Shown here one piece after another: positions 17,799 to 27,816 of a stretch of DNA of 64,000 nt. Source of the DNA: Planctomycetales bacterium. GTDB taxonomy: Bacteria; Planctomycetota; Planctomycetia; Planctomycetales; Planctomycetaceae. The first letter of the stretch is position 1; every line of letters starts with the position of its first letter. The stretch is from NCBI GenBank assembly GCA_028285345.1, contig JANQPT010000050.1, positions 62,001-126,000 of the forward strand, in the 5' to 3' direction. The notes beneath the pieces were generated by a model. The model ran no database searches and was not told the DNA's origin. It saw nothing but the letters and a program-made list of their open reading frames with translations. A program made the position numbers and the translations under genes.

Positions 17799-18518
17799 AT
17801 GCCCGCCTTGGGAGTCAATATCGACCACGTTGCCACTGTCCGGCAAGCCCGCCGCACCATTGAGCCGGATCCCGTGTGGGCCGCCGCGCTTGCCGAATTG
17901 GGGGGAGCTGACGGAATCACGTTGCACTTGCGCGAGGACCGCCGTCATATTCAAGACCGCGATTTGCAGGTGATGCGGCAGACCGTGCAGGTGAAACTGA
18001 ATCTAGAGATGGCCGCCGAGCCGGAGATGACTGCAATCGCTCTTCAGGTCAAGCCAGACCAGGTGACGCTCGTTCCCGAGAAACGCGAAGAGGTCACGAC
18101 CGAAGGGGGCTTGGATGTTGTTGCTCATGCGGACAAAGTGAAGACCTGCATCGACTCGCTCCGCTCCGCCGGAATCGAAGTCAGCCTGTTTATCGACGCT
18201 GATCGACAACAAATTGAACAGAGCCGGCAACTCGATGCGGATGCCGTGGAGTTGCACACCGGCACCTATGCCGATGCTCCGACCAAAGCCGCGCAGCAAC
18301 GGGAGTTGGAACAACTCGTGACGGCCGCCGATTTCGGCATCGAACAGGAACTGCTGGTTCACATGGGGCACGGCTTGACCTACCGCAACGTGATCCCCGT
18401 CGCCGAGATTCCCGGCGTGAGTGAATTGAACATCGGGCACAGCATCGTTGCCCGCGCAGTGATGGTGGGCTTCGAGGAGGCGGTTCGCGAAATGAAGGCG
18501 CTTGTGAGCGTCGAATAA
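17799..18518 (+). CDS. pdxJ: Pyridoxine 5'-phosphate synthase
   Basis: 239 residues, full length. Condenses 1-deoxy-D-xylulose 5-phosphate with 3-amino-2-oxopropyl phosphate in de novo vitamin B6 synthesis. The N-terminus [15 protein letters not shown], the HLREDRRHI segment, [24 protein letters not shown] and the final [12 protein letters not shown] are all diagnostic. It follows the sulfatase by about 80 bases with no evident functional link. Confidence 0.96.
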   Translation: MPALGVNIDHVATVRQARRTIEPDPVWAAALAELGGADGITLHLREDRRHIQDRDLQVMRQTVQVKLNLEMAAEPEMTAIALQVKPDQVTLVPEKREEVTTEGGLDVVAHADKVKTCIDSLRSAGIEVSLFIDADRQQIEQSRQLDADAVELHTGTYADAPTKAAQQRELEQLVTAADFGIEQELLVHMGHGLTYRNVIPVAEIPGVSELNIGHSIVARAVMVGFEEAVREMKALVSVE

Positions 18519-19282
18519 CGCTCGACCCGCCTGTTGCTATGCTTCGCGGCATGCGCGCATTCCCTGAAACGTGCGCGACAATGACTCCACTCCCGGGTGG
18601 CCGCGATTGCAACGCAATCGGGGTGCCGAAGGCACACGAGGCAGCAATTTCACCGTTCTCTGTCTGGCGCAACCACAAGACATTTTGACGTTGAAATTGC
18701 GGCCTCTTGCAGGCATTGCCTGCCCCGATTGCTGCGCAATCGGGGCCACCCCTGGCGTGAAACGAATTGACTGCCGGGTGGACTTTGCTGATGTTCCTTA
18801 CGGATGACGGACTTGAGGACGGCATCTCAGAACGGTCTATCTCATTAGCTTTTTTTGAGATTTTCAAAAAAGTTTTTTGCCTCTCGATTCGCCACACCTG
18901 CCCCTACGAGCGGCAATATTGGCAGCAACGCTCGACGTACTAAGGGGATGCCCGAAATTGCGGCACGATTTCGGCGTTTTGCCCAAGGAGTTCTCAACAA
19001 TTGGGGCAAGCTGGGGAGTCGTTCGCGGTCCTATCAGTAGTATCTGTTGCACGCATAATCACGGGGGGGATTCGCATGTTGATTCAATTTGACGGCATGT
19101 TCCGATAGCCGGAACATGCGAATTTTGCTTCGCAGACCTTTTGCAACGAAATACCGACTTTTAAGAGCGGCTGCGTCCCTGATTCGAACAGCTCTCGATG
19201 GACATTCATTGGGGGAGCGGCAGCCTGCTTGATTTTCCACTTTTCGATTTGCCCGCGGAGCAACGCGTGCACGGAGGATCCG
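18519..19282. other. 764-base gap with a full 158-bp element
   Basis: Besides the repeat at 18595-18751, the gap holds a T-rich stretch near 18850-18880 (several runs of T and A). Several short reading frames have no features of real genes. The porin promoter should lie near its right end. Confidence 0.5.
18595..18751. repeat. 158-bp paired palindromic element, copy 2 (full)
   Basis: Left unit with GATTGC-AAC-GCAATC and GTGCC-GAA-GGCAC hairpins, spacer containing GTTCTCTGTCTG, right unit with GCAGGC-ATT-GCCTGC and a GATTGC/GCAATC hairpin. The spacer resembles that of copy 3 closely. Confidence 0.85.
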
Positions 19283-20542
19283 ATGCCGGACATTCTTAAA
19301 AAGTTGACGACTGTAGTCATCAAAGGCAAGGTGATGGCTGCCTCGCTCGTCCTCGGCTCAGTGGGGTTGCTCATTCCGCAAGCCGCTGACGCTGGCGAGT
19401 TCTCGAATTTCTATTCCCACAACCACGGCGGCTCCTGCGGAGCACCCTGTGCCCCCAGTTGCGATTCCTGCGGCAATGGCTGCGGAAACGGCTGTGGCAA
19501 CGGCTGCTGCGAAGAGTCGAACGATCCTTGGAAGCTCTTCGAAGAACCCGTCGGGGGATTCGCGATCGGCGGATGGACCCAATGGGGTTATTACACGGAA
19601 TCGACCGGCATGTTCAATAGTGAGCCGGATCGTGTGAACAACAACCAAAGCTGGATGTGGGTCGAGAAAGCCGCCGACGGTTCCAATGGTTGGGACTGGG
19701 GTGCCCGCATGGACTTCATGTACGGTACCGATGCCAACGACACCCAAGCCTTCGGCAACAATCCCGGACGCTGGGACTACCTCAACGGCTGGGATCGTGG
19801 GGGCGGATATGGCTGGGCCATGCCGCAGCTCTATGGTGAAATCGCCAACGGCGACTGGTCGATCAAAGCCGGTCACTTTTTCACGATCGTCGGCTACGAA
19901 GTCGTTCCCGCACCGGACAACTTCTTCTACAGCCACGCCTACACCATGTACAACAGTGAACCGTTCACCCACACCGGTGTCCTGGCGACCTACAAGGCCA
20001 GCGACGACGTGGAACTGTACGGTGGTTGGACATTGGGTTGGGATACGGGCTTTGATCAATTCGGAAACGGCAGCAACTTCCTGGGCGGAGCCAGCCTGCA
20101 ATTGACCGAAGAAGCGAAGTTGATCTACATCCTGACCGCCGGCGACATGGGCGTTCGCGGCGACGGCTATTCGCACAGCATCGTCCTGGACGTGGCTGTG
20201 ACCGACAAAGTCAACTACGTCTTCCAAAGCGACTATGTCAATCTGGACACGAACCCCGGCCAGAATGATGAATATGGTATCAACCAATACCTGTTCTACA
20301 CCGTCAACGACGAAGTCAAACTCGGCACACGGTTGGAATGGTGGAGCTCCGATGCCGGATTCAATCACGGCGGTCAATCCGCTCCGGCCGGCGGACAGCA
20401 CTCGTACTACGAGGTCACCGTCGGCGTCAACTACCGTCCCACGCCGAACCTGATCGTTCGTCCGGAATACCGGCACGACTGGTTCCCGCACGGTGCGTAT
20501 ACCCAAGACATCTTTGGGATCGACGCCATCCTGACCTTCTAA
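19283..20542 (+). CDS. Outer-membrane beta-barrel porin (BBP2 / OmpL-like) with Cys-rich N-terminus
   Basis: 419 residues from the ATG at 19283, which follows GGAGGA by four bases; the longer frame from 19229 is rejected. A signal peptide (about residues 1-38, ending PQAADA-G) leads into a Cys/Gly-rich segment with three CGNG repeats and at least eight Cys within about 30 residues. The rest is a porin: alternating aromatic strands such as GGFAIGGWTQWGYY, the FYSHAYTMYNSEPFTHTG region and a C-terminal strand ending in Phe (DAILTF), as needed for BAM-dependent assembly. A strong terminator follows. The Cys segment could bind metal or form disulfides in the cell envelope. Confidence 0.85.
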   Translation: MPDILKKLTTVVIKGKVMAASLVLGSVGLLIPQAADAGEFSNFYSHNHGGSCGAPCAPSCDSCGNGCGNGCGNGCCEESNDPWKLFEEPVGGFAIGGWTQWGYYTESTGMFNSEPDRVNNNQSWMWVEKAADGSNGWDWGARMDFMYGTDANDTQAFGNNPGRWDYLNGWDRGGGYGWAMPQLYGEIANGDWSIKAGHFFTIVGYEVVPAPDNFFYSHAYTMYNSEPFTHTGVLATYKASDDVELYGGWTLGWDTGFDQFGNGSNFLGGASLQLTEEAKLIYILTAGDMGVRGDGYSHSIVLDVAVTDKVNYVFQSDYVNLDTNPGQNDEYGINQYLFYTVNDEVKLGTRLEWWSSDAGFNHGGQSAPAGGQHSYYEVTVGVNYRPTPNLIVRPEYRHDWFPHGAYTQDIFGIDAILTF

Positions 20543-20608
20543 GTTGACACCTAGAATTGTGCGACGGAGTCGCCAACTGGGCGATACGACAACACGTCAA
20601 TCAACCGC

Positions 20609-20646
20609 AACCGCCCGCCGAGCCCTTTCGGCGGGCGGTTGTTTTT
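20609..20646 (+). terminator. Rho-independent terminator of the porin gene
   Basis: A perfect 12-bp stem (AACCGCCCGCCG with CGGCGGGCGGTT) and an 8-base loop are followed by GTTTTT. It starts 66 bases after the porin stop codon. Confidence 0.9.
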
Positions 20647-20737
20647 GATATCCGGCTTTTCGATTTTACGCGACGCCCGCATTCGACTCTGCGCGGAGCG
20701 GGGCCGCACGACGCAATTCCATTGCCAGGGGTCAACT

Positions 20738-20789
20738 CCGTAGGGTCCGCCGCGCGGACCGTCGGCATGCCCGAAAGATCCATGACAGG
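20738..20789 (+). repeat. 52-bp direct repeat, copy 1
   Basis: Opens with the GTAGGGTCCGC hairpin and continues GGCATGCCCGAAAGATCCATG. The copy at 20989-21040 differs at a few positions only. Confidence 0.75.
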
Positions 20790-20861
20790 CCTCTTCATTC
20801 GAGGCGCGAATACTACGTCGCGGACCCCCGACTAATTGGGCCGGACACATCTCCGCATTGG

Positions 20862-20952
20862 TGACGCCCCTACAGGGCTTTGCTGATCTAATGGTCCGTT
20901 TACCCAGGGCGGCGCTGCGCTCTGCCCTGGGCTAACATGTTTCCGCCCCTAC
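20862..20952. repeat. Hairpin cluster CCCAGGGCGG / GCCCTGGGC with flanking CCCCTACRGGGCT hairpins
   Basis: A central hairpin around 20911-20935 is flanked on both sides by small CCCCTACAGGGCT / CCCCTACGGGGCT hairpins. A fragment of the same sequence occurs at about 3610-3660. Confidence 0.55.
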
Positions 20953-20988
20953 GGGGCTGTAACAAATCTGCGGCTGAATTCTGCAGCG

Positions 20989-21040
20989 CCGTAGGGTCTG
21001 CTGTGCGGACCGCCGGCATGCCCGAAAGATCCATGGCAGG
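20989..21040 (+). repeat. 52-bp direct repeat, copy 2
   Basis: Second copy of the unit at 20738; it abuts the left end of the 158-bp element at 21042. Confidence 0.75.
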
Positions 21041-21041
21041 C

Positions 21042-21199
21042 GGGTGGCACCGATCGCGTAGCGCATCGGTGTGCTACAGGCACAAGAGGCTGCAATTTCA
21101 ACGTTCTCTGTCTGTCGCAACCGCAGAATGTTTTGACGCCGAAATTGCGGCCTCCTGCAGGCTCCGCCTGCCCCGATTGCTCCGCAATCGCGGCCACCC
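21042..21199. repeat. 158-bp paired palindromic element, copy 3 (full)
   Basis: The left unit is diverged (GGGTGGCACCGATCGC) but keeps a hairpin through paired changes: CGATCGC faces GCGCATCG. The right unit is standard. Total length 158. Confidence 0.8.
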
Positions 21200-21536
21200 T
21201 TGGCTTGTCGATGCACGTTCATGCCGACTGCAAACCAGCAAACGCACCCCGGATTCTTGGTAGAGAGGTGCGAATGATCCGTCGCGGTCCGCATAGCGGA
21301 CCCAACACTCTGACATTGGCTGTCGATGGGTGCGTCGCGTCGAAACTCCCGTACTGCGGTTAGCAGGATCTCTTACCGCTCCGCGAAATGCCTGCAGAGC
21401 GCGCAATGGTTGTGCAGAACGCTGGCATGCCTCAGCTCAGGGCGTTTGATTTGCGGTCTGGGGAGTTTTCTTAAGTTGCCGGAATCGCTTGCATTTCAAG
21501 GTGTTGCATTCCAAGAGGACAGGCCGCCTTATTGAT

Positions 21537-21552
21537 GGGCACGGGAATTGCA
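21537..21552 (+). promoter_or_regulatory. Sigma-54 promoter candidate for the ammonium transporter
   Basis: GGGCACGGGAATTGCA matches the -24/-12 consensus TGGCACG-N4-TTGCA at every fixed position except the first T. GG and GC are exactly 12 bases apart. It is on the transporter strand, about 310 bases upstream of its ATG, giving a leader of about 300 bases. Sigma-54 with NtrC control is well known for ammonium transport and P-II genes. I found no comparable match upstream of the P-II or glutamine synthetase genes. Confidence 0.6.
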
Positions 21553-21862
21553 TTTCTTACAAATCTGCCGAGCAAGTTTGTGTGAATTCACTCACGCATG
21601 CTGTCTGCGAGTGGTGAGAGTGATCGCTCTTCTATGCTTTGCAGATGCAGGCGGGGGAGTCCCTCTGGCTTCGAATGATGCGGAGTCAGGAGCGACCAGT
21701 TTCAGCCGGTTGAAGTAGCCCGGGAGCCTTCAAACCAGTTGCGGCGCCCCGTTCACACGCTCGGCATCCTCCCTTCACCGGGGAGTTGCGCTCTCCGTCC
21801 GTTATTTGCGCTACCGATCCGTACCATCCGTTTGAACTCAATCAACAAAGGAAGCCTGTGAC

Positions 21863-23278
21863 ATGCGTACCCTCTTGACTCTCACCGCCGCCGTATTCAT
21901 ATGCGTGGCAATTCCCTCCGGCCCGGTGGCCGCATACCAGGATGAGAAGGAACCAGCTCCGGCAGAAGCCCCTGCTGATGCCGCTCCTGCTGAGGGTGAA
22001 AAAGCGGAGGCCGTGGCTCCCGTCACGTTCGACGCGGAGATCTCTTATGCCCTTGACAACATTGTGTTGTTTATTTGTGCGGTGCTCGTGATCTTCATGC
22101 AGCCTGGTTTTGCGATGGTGGAATCGGGGTTCAATGCCGGAAAGAACACAGTCAACATTTTGTTTAAGAACCTGATGGACTTGTGTATCGGGGTCCTGCT
22201 GTTTTACGTCATTGGCTTCAGCCTGATGTACCCTGGTGATGATTACGCCGGCAAATTCTTCGGCTTCGCCGGATTCGGTGTGAGCCAGACTGCACCGACT
22301 GCTGCAGCGGGAACGTTAAACCCCCAAGTTGACTTTCTGTTCCAAGTCGCATTTGCGGCCACGGCGGCCACTATTGTGTCCGGTGCCGTTGCGGGACGGA
22401 TGAAGTTCTCCGCTTACTTAATCTATAGTGCGCTGTTGACAGGCCTGATTTATCCGATCAGCGGCATGTGGAAATGGGGCGGCGGATGGCTCCAAGGCGT
22501 GGACGACAACTGCCTCGGATTCGGTGCTCCGTTTCATGACTTCGCCGGATCGTTGGTCGTGCATGCCGTCGGAGGATTTGCCGGGTTGGCTGGTGCGATG
22601 GTCCTCGGTCCGCGGATCGGCCGTTATTCAGCCGAAGGGAAATCAATCCCCATGCCTGGTCATAATCTGACGGTCGCCGCACTCGGCGTCTTCATCCTGT
22701 GGGTGGGGTGGTACGGTTTTAACCCGGGCAGCCAGTTGGCGTTTGCCGGCAGCGACAATACGAACGCGACGATGCTGATTGCCGTAAACACCACGTTGGC
22801 TGCGGCGGCAGGTGGCGCGGCGGCAATGCTGTTCAGTTGGCTGATGTTCAAGAAGCCGGACTTGTCGATGGCACTCAACGGGGTTCTCGCCGGTTTGGTG
22901 GGGATTACCGCGAACTGCGACCAAGTTTCGAACCTGTCGGCAATCATCATCGGCGCTGTCGCCGGCGTGTTGGTTGTGCTGGGAATCATCGGCCTGGACA
23001 AGCTGAAGATCGACGATCCTGTGGGTGCCTTCCCCGTTCACGGACTGTGCGGCGTGTGGGGCGGAATCGCCACTGGAATCTTTGGGACTGCTGAGGCACT
23101 CTCGATGCCCGTTCAGATCATCGGCTCCATCGCGATTCCGGTCTGGGCGTTTGCCACGATGTTCGTCTTGTTCAGCATCCTGAAAGGCGTCGGGGTCCTG
23201 CGCGTCTCCGAGGAAGAAGAAATCGCCGGGTTGGACATGGTCGAGCATGGCATGTCCGCTTACACCCCGGATGCGTAA
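21863..23278 (+). CDS. amt: Ammonium transporter
   Basis: 471 residues. Membrane channel/transporter for ammonium, trimeric in the family. An N-terminal signal peptide (about residues 1-24, ending VAA) precedes an acidic, Ala/Pro-rich linker (25-55), then eleven membrane helices. The pore twin-His pair is present as H234 (FAGSLVVHAVGG) and H393 (AFPVHGLCGVWGG); the numbering is shifted relative to E. coli by the N-terminal extension and a segment around residues 180-235. It is followed by P-II and glutamine synthetase genes, the classic amt-glnB/K-glnA association, so P-II gating is expected. A sigma-54 site lies upstream. Confidence 0.95.
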   Translation: MRTLLTLTAAVFICVAIPSGPVAAYQDEKEPAPAEAPADAAPAEGEKAEAVAPVTFDAEISYALDNIVLFICAVLVIFMQPGFAMVESGFNAGKNTVNILFKNLMDLCIGVLLFYVIGFSLMYPGDDYAGKFFGFAGFGVSQTAPTAAAGTLNPQVDFLFQVAFAATAATIVSGAVAGRMKFSAYLIYSALLTGLIYPISGMWKWGGGWLQGVDDNCLGFGAPFHDFAGSLVVHAVGGFAGLAGAMVLGPRIGRYSAEGKSIPMPGHNLTVAALGVFILWVGWYGFNPGSQLAFAGSDNTNATMLIAVNTTLAAAAGGAAAMLFSWLMFKKPDLSMALNGVLAGLVGITANCDQVSNLSAIIIGAVAGVLVVLGIIGLDKLKIDDPVGAFPVHGLCGVWGGIATGIFGTAEALSMPVQIIGSIAIPVWAFATMFVLFSILKGVGVLRVSEEEEIAGLDMVEHGMSAYTPDA

Positions 23279-23925
<647 letters not shown>

Positions 23926-24328
23926 AGTCGGGCGGTCTGGAAGTTGTTGTCTGTCATTTGGCGATTGCCCCGGGCGGATCGGTTTCATTCTCGGCAAAAG
24001 GAGGGTAAGATGGCCGCTTCGATTCCGGGAAGCGGTCGACATCCGGGGCGATCAAATCCGACCGGCTGTTACAGCCGGAAATGACGGGCGAACCGCTCAT
24101 CAGCCAACCTCGAACGTGGTCAGCTGAGGCAATTTTGACTCGCGTCACACTTTGTTATTGCGAGAATCGCTGGTTGAGTTCGAGTTTCCTGCGGCCGGTC
24201 CGGCGGGATTCAGCGAATCCTTGCGGCACTTGGTGAGTCAATGCTGCAACCGATCGGCAACACATACGATCTGCGTCCATGAAATTATTTGCGTAACACA
24301 GAAGAATCACTGAAGGAGAAAACAGACA
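23926..24328. other. Gap between P-II and glutamine synthetase genes
   Basis: 403 bases with no gene. A 7-bp stem with 3-base loop (CCGGCTG/CAGCCGG) lies at 24062-24078 without a T-tract. GAAGGAGA just before 24329 is the glnA ribosome binding site. No sigma-54-like or sigma-70-like promoter stood out. Confidence 0.45.
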
Positions 24329-25741
24329 ATGACCCCCAAAGAGTTCTTTGATTTCGCCAAAGAGCACGGCGCCGAAATGGTCGACCTGAAGTTCACCGAC
24401 CTGCTCGGCACGTGGCAACACTGCTCATACCCGATCGACACGTGGGACGAGGGGACCTTCGAAGATGGTGTCGGCTTTGACGGCTCGTCCATTCGCGGCT
24501 GGCAGGCCATTAATCAATCCGACATGTTGGCCGTGCCCGACGCCTCGACGGGGGCGCTGGATCCGTTTTTCGCCAAGCCGACGGTCAGCGTGATCGCGAA
24601 CATCGTCGACCCCATCACGAAAGAGGACTATACCCGCGACCCGCGGCATGTGGCCCGCAAGGGGATCGAGTACATGAAGCAGACCGGCATTGCCGACACC
24701 TGCTACGTCGGTCCTGAGCCGGAATTCTTCATTTTTGATGAAGTCCGCTACGACCAAACCCAAAACCATGGGTTCTACGAAATCGACTCCGTCGAGGGTG
24801 CGTGGAATACCTCTCGGATCGAAGAGCCCAACCTGGGCTACAAACCGAGCTACAAGGGCGGCTATTTCCCGGTCAGCCCGACCGACAGCTATCACGATCT
24901 CCGCGGCGAGATGGTGTACAAGATGCGAGAGTTGGGCATCGTGGTCGAAGCCCATCACCACGAAGTGGGGACTGGTGGACAGGCCGAGATCGACATGCAG
25001 TTTGCCGATCTGCTGAAGATGGCCGACCAGTTCATGTGGTACAAGTATGTGATCCGTAACGTCGCCAAGGCGGCCGGCAAGACCGTGACGTTCATGCCCA
25101 AGCCGATTTTCGACGACAACGGATCGGGCATGCACACGCACATGTCGCTGTGGAAAGAGGGTCAGCCGTTGATGGCCGGCGACGGATATGCCGGCATGAG
25201 CGAAATCGGCCTGCACGCCATCGGCGGCCTGCTGAAGCATGGCCGGGCGGTGCTCGCCTTTGCTGCCCCCACGACCAACTCCTACAAGCGGTTGGTGCCC
25301 GGATTTGAGGCCCCGGTCACGCTGGCAATGTCGCAGCGGAACCGGTCCGCGTCGGTGCGGATTCCGATGTACTCCGCCAGCCCGAAGGCGAAGCGGCTTG
25401 AGTTCCGCTGCCCCGACCCGACGGCCAACGGTTACTTGATGTTCACGGCGATGATGATGGCGCTGTTGGACGGCGTGCAGAACAAGATCGATCCGGGTGA
25501 TCCGCTCGATCGCGACATCTATGAAATGACGCCGGAAGAGTTGGCGGAAACCAACACGACGCCGGCGTCGCTCGAAGAGGCGCTGGACGCTTTGGAGAAA
25601 GACCACGCCTTCTTGACTCAAGGCGACGTGTTCACCGACGACTTGATCGAAACGTGGATCAGCTACAAGCGCGAAAACGAGCTGGACGAATTCCGTCTGC
25701 GTCCGCATCCGTTCGAATTCTCGCTGTACTACGATAGTTGA
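24329..25741 (+). CDS. glnA: Glutamine synthetase type I
   Basis: 470 residues, the dodecameric GSI length. Makes glutamine from glutamate, ammonia and ATP. Diagnostic segments: [19 protein letters not shown], the glutamate/metal site [25 protein letters not shown], the ATP-site segment [13 protein letters not shown] and [10 protein letters not shown]398 in [10 protein letters not shown] aligns with the adenylylated Tyr397 of the E. coli enzyme, and the 25-residue insert of the GSI-beta class is present, so GlnE-type control is possible. Strong terminator downstream. Confidence 0.97.
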   Translation: MTPKEFFDFAKEHGAEMVDLKFTDLLGTWQHCSYPIDTWDEGTFEDGVGFDGSSIRGWQAINQSDMLAVPDASTGALDPFFAKPTVSVIANIVDPITKEDYTRDPRHVARKGIEYMKQTGIADTCYVGPEPEFFIFDEVRYDQTQNHGFYEIDSVEGAWNTSRIEEPNLGYKPSYKGGYFPVSPTDSYHDLRGEMVYKMRELGIVVEAHHHEVGTGGQAEIDMQFADLLKMADQFMWYKYVIRNVAKAAGKTVTFMPKPIFDDNGSGMHTHMSLWKEGQPLMAGDGYAGMSEIGLHAIGGLLKHGRAVLAFAAPTTNSYKRLVPGFEAPVTLAMSQRNRSASVRIPMYSASPKAKRLEFRCPDPTANGYLMFTAMMMALLDGVQNKIDPGDPLDRDIYEMTPEELAETNTTPASLEEALDALEKDHAFLTQGDVFTDDLIETWISYKRENELDEFRLRPHPFEFSLYYDS

Positions 25742-25781
25742 TCTGAAGAGCCCTTGACAGGAAATGTCAGGCTGGGACCTG

Positions 25782-25820
25782 CTCCCGCCCGGGTGACGAC
25801 CCGGCGCGGGAGTTTTTTTT
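25782..25820 (+). terminator. Rho-independent terminator of glnA
   Basis: CTCCCGC pairs with GCGGGAG, and inside it CCGGG pairs with CCCGG around a TGACGA loop with one bulged C. The stem is followed by eight T. It begins 41 bases after the glnA stop. Confidence 0.9.
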
Positions 25821-25891
25821 GAACCGGTTCTACGCTGGTGTGGAGGTGAGCACGGGAACGATACGCGGGGCGCTAACCCACGATTGTATTA

Positions 25892-25962
25892 GGCGTGAGG
25901 ACTGAGGCGGTAGGCGGTAGGGATGGCGGCTGAAAGTCCTCTCCAGCCTCGAGCCTAAAATC
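25892..25962. repeat. Facing arrays of (T)GAGGC / GCCTC 7-nt words
   Basis: AGGCGTGAGGACTGAGGCGG on the left faces CTCTCCAGCCTCGAGCCT on the right. It is the same family as the elements between the tRNA genes at 37353-38331 and near 50200 and 56111. Confidence 0.65.
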
Positions 25963-25966
25963 CGGG

Positions 25967-26956
25967 CTATGAATGGCCGATGCGGTAGACGATCGCCAGC
26001 GCCGCGACGACCAACAGGATCACCAAGACCGCGTCCGGTTCGACGATCCAGAATCGTTTTTCGGCGCGATACAACAGCCCCTGAATCACAACCGTCGTCA
26101 CCAGAATGACCATGACTGCGGTGACGGCATGCGTGGCGGATGCGGCTTCGAGCAACGAGCCTTCGTGGACGAAATCGAGGCCGACCAGGAGCACCATGTT
26201 AAACGCGTTGCTGCCGAAGATGTTGCCGACGGCCATGTCGACCGCGCCCATCCGCAGGGCGGTGAATGTGGTGACCGCCTCGGGCAGCGACGTGATTAAG
26301 GCGACGAACGTGGTTCCGAAGATCGTGCCTCCCAATCCCGTTGCCTCGGCTAATTCATCCGATACGGTGGCGAGTCGCGGGGCGGCGATGAAAATGACGG
26401 CCGCCGACAGCACGTAGCCTGCCGTCACGAACTTCCAATTCTGTGCGGCCGGATGTTCTTCTTCGGCGCGGCCGGCAGTCGAGGTTTGATGGTCAAAGAA
26501 GATCAGACGCAGGCAAAACAGATACGCGACGAAGACCATCCACGACCCCAAACCCAGGTTGAGGAATGTCCAGGGAGCCTCCAGCAGCAGAAACAGCAGT
26601 ACGATTGACGTGAGCAGGATGCTGCAAATCGCCGACAGCGCGTGTGAGGCGGCCGATTTGGAGAGCATGCCGCCGCGGGTTTGCGTCGACAGGTCGAGAA
26701 TCGCCAGGATCAGCAAGTTGAACAGCGAACTGCCGATCAAGTCACCAAGTCCTAGATCGACCGCACCCACCGCGACGGCCTTGCAGCCGACGAGCAGTTC
26801 CGGCAAACTCGTGGCTAAGGCCAACAGCACTACTCCCGCCATGGAGCGTCCGATGCCGGTCATCTCGCCGAGTCGGTCCGCGAAGCGGGCGAGAAATGTT
26901 CCCGCCACAATGACCACTGCGGAACACAAAAAGAATTCGACGATCAAAGCGGTCAT
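25967..26956 (-). CDS. Sodium/calcium exchanger (CaCA) family protein
   Basis: 329 residues from the ATG at 26956, preceded by AGGA; the frame is open to 27130 but the extra N-terminus would overlap the tadA promoter region and lacks a membrane segment. About ten membrane helices. The two alpha repeats are clear: ALATSLPELLVG with GDLIGSSLFNLLI, and ALITSLPEAVTTF with GNIFGSNAFNMVLL, the cation-binding parts of the fold. It exchanges Na or H for Ca or a similar cation across the cytoplasmic membrane. Divergent from tadA. Confidence 0.88.
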   Translation of the reverse strand: MTALIVEFFLCSAVVIVAGTFLARFADRLGEMTGIGRSMAGVVLLALATSLPELLVGCKAVAVGAVDLGLGDLIGSSLFNLLILAILDLSTQTRGGMLSKSAASHALSAICSILLTSIVLLFLLLEAPWTFLNLGLGSWMVFVAYLFCLRLIFFDHQTSTAGRAEEEHPAAQNWKFVTAGYVLSAAVIFIAAPRLATVSDELAEATGLGGTIFGTTFVALITSLPEAVTTFTALRMGAVDMAVGNIFGSNAFNMVLLVGLDFVHEGSLLEAASATHAVTAVMVILVTTVVIQGLLYRAEKRFWIVEPDAVLVILLVVAALAIVYRIGHS

Positions 26957-27092
26957 GCGTGCTGATCCTGGTGGCAACTCGGGGTCGCAGAATTGAACAG
27001 ACATCGTAACGGGGTTGCGACTTGACGCGAAAGTCTGCGGTTGGCACATTTCAACAACTTCCCATCCTCTCGGAAATCGGAAAGCACAACCG

Positions 27093-27581
27093 GTGATTCG
27101 CCCGCCGCACGATCCTTTAGACGACCACAAAATCTATATGGCGAAAGCTCTCGATCAGGCCCGCGCGGCGTATGAAGAGGGAGAGGTGCCGGTGGGAGCA
27201 GTGATCGTGCACGACGGCCGGATCATCGCCGAAGCCCACAATCAGCGTGAAGCGCTGAACGATCCGACCGCGCATGCGGAGATGATTGCGATTACGCAGG
27301 CGGCGGAAATGCTGGAGTCGTGGCGATTGCTGCAATGTGCGTTGTACGTGACGCTGGAGCCGTGTCCGATGTGTGCGGGGGCGATCGTGCAGGCCCGCAT
27401 TCCAGCGGTCGTGTTCGGGGCGGCCGACGCGAAAGCGGGAGCCTGTCAGTCGTTGTATGCGATCACGGGAGATGAGCGGCTGAACCATCAGGCGACGGTG
27501 GTGGGCGGCATCCTGCAAGAGGAGTGCCGCGATATTCTGCGGGAGTTTTTTGCCGAACAGCGCGGGATGGGCAAAAAATAG
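27093..27581 (+). CDS. tadA: tRNA adenosine(34) deaminase
   Basis: 162 residues if started at the GTG at 27093, which follows GGAAAG; an ATG-led frame beginning further upstream adds a non-conserved 26 residues. Converts A34 to inosine in the wobble position of tRNA-Arg(ACG). The zinc-deaminase motifs are complete: TAHAEM (zinc His, catalytic Glu) and PCPMCAGA (two zinc Cys). The FFAEQR end is typical. No tRNA-Arg lies in this window. Confidence 0.92.
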   Translation: MIRPPHDPLDDHKIYMAKALDQARAAYEEGEVPVGAVIVHDGRIIAEAHNQREALNDPTAHAEMIAITQAAEMLESWRLLQCALYVTLEPCPMCAGAIVQARIPAVVFGAADAKAGACQSLYAITGDERLNHQATVVGGILQEECRDILREFFAEQRGMGKK

Positions 27582-27729
27582 AGGGTTTCCGGGAATTCGA
27601 AACCGAAATTTGCATCTTAGTTGTATGAGGGCAGGAGCTTCGCCCTCCCGATTCCCGGACGGCCTCGAGAAACGATCCAGCGGCCGCGTTGTGAGGTGCG
27701 TAGAGCAAGTGTGAATTTAACGCTGCAGT

Positions 27730-27758
27730 CTGTCATTTGCTGCGCGGGGCGTTATAAT
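27730..27758 (+). promoter_or_regulatory. Sigma-70-type promoter candidate for the His-rich lipoprotein
   Basis: CTGTCA (4 of 6 matches to TTGACA), a 17-base spacer and a perfect TATAAT at 27753-27758. The predicted start of transcription is about 50 bases before the ATG at 27817. Confidence 0.45.
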
Positions 27759-27816
27759 TCCGGGCGCGGCCTCACATTCCGGCATCTCTTCGTAATTCAA
27801 ACATAGGGGTTTTTCC

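Larger units (their letters stand above)
20543..21862. other. 1.3-kb repeat-rich gap between porin and ammonium transporter
   Basis: After the porin terminator the stretch holds two copies of a 52-bp direct repeat (20738, 20989), a CCCAGGGCG/CGCCCTGGG type hairpin region (20862-20952), a full 158-bp element (21042) and another GGTCCGC hairpin near 21284. The last 300 bases contain the sigma-54 promoter at 21537 and the leader of the transporter gene. No coding frame is convincing. Confidence 0.6.

Noticed and set aside
24210-24260. Possible sigma-54 site upstream of glnA (TTGGTGAGTCAATGC)
   Set aside because: GG and GC are 11 bases apart instead of 12 and the CAC block is missing.
24425-25708. 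427-residue open frame antisense to glutamine synthetase
   Set aside because: Shadow of a highly expressed high-G+C gene; the sense strand has all catalytic motifs.
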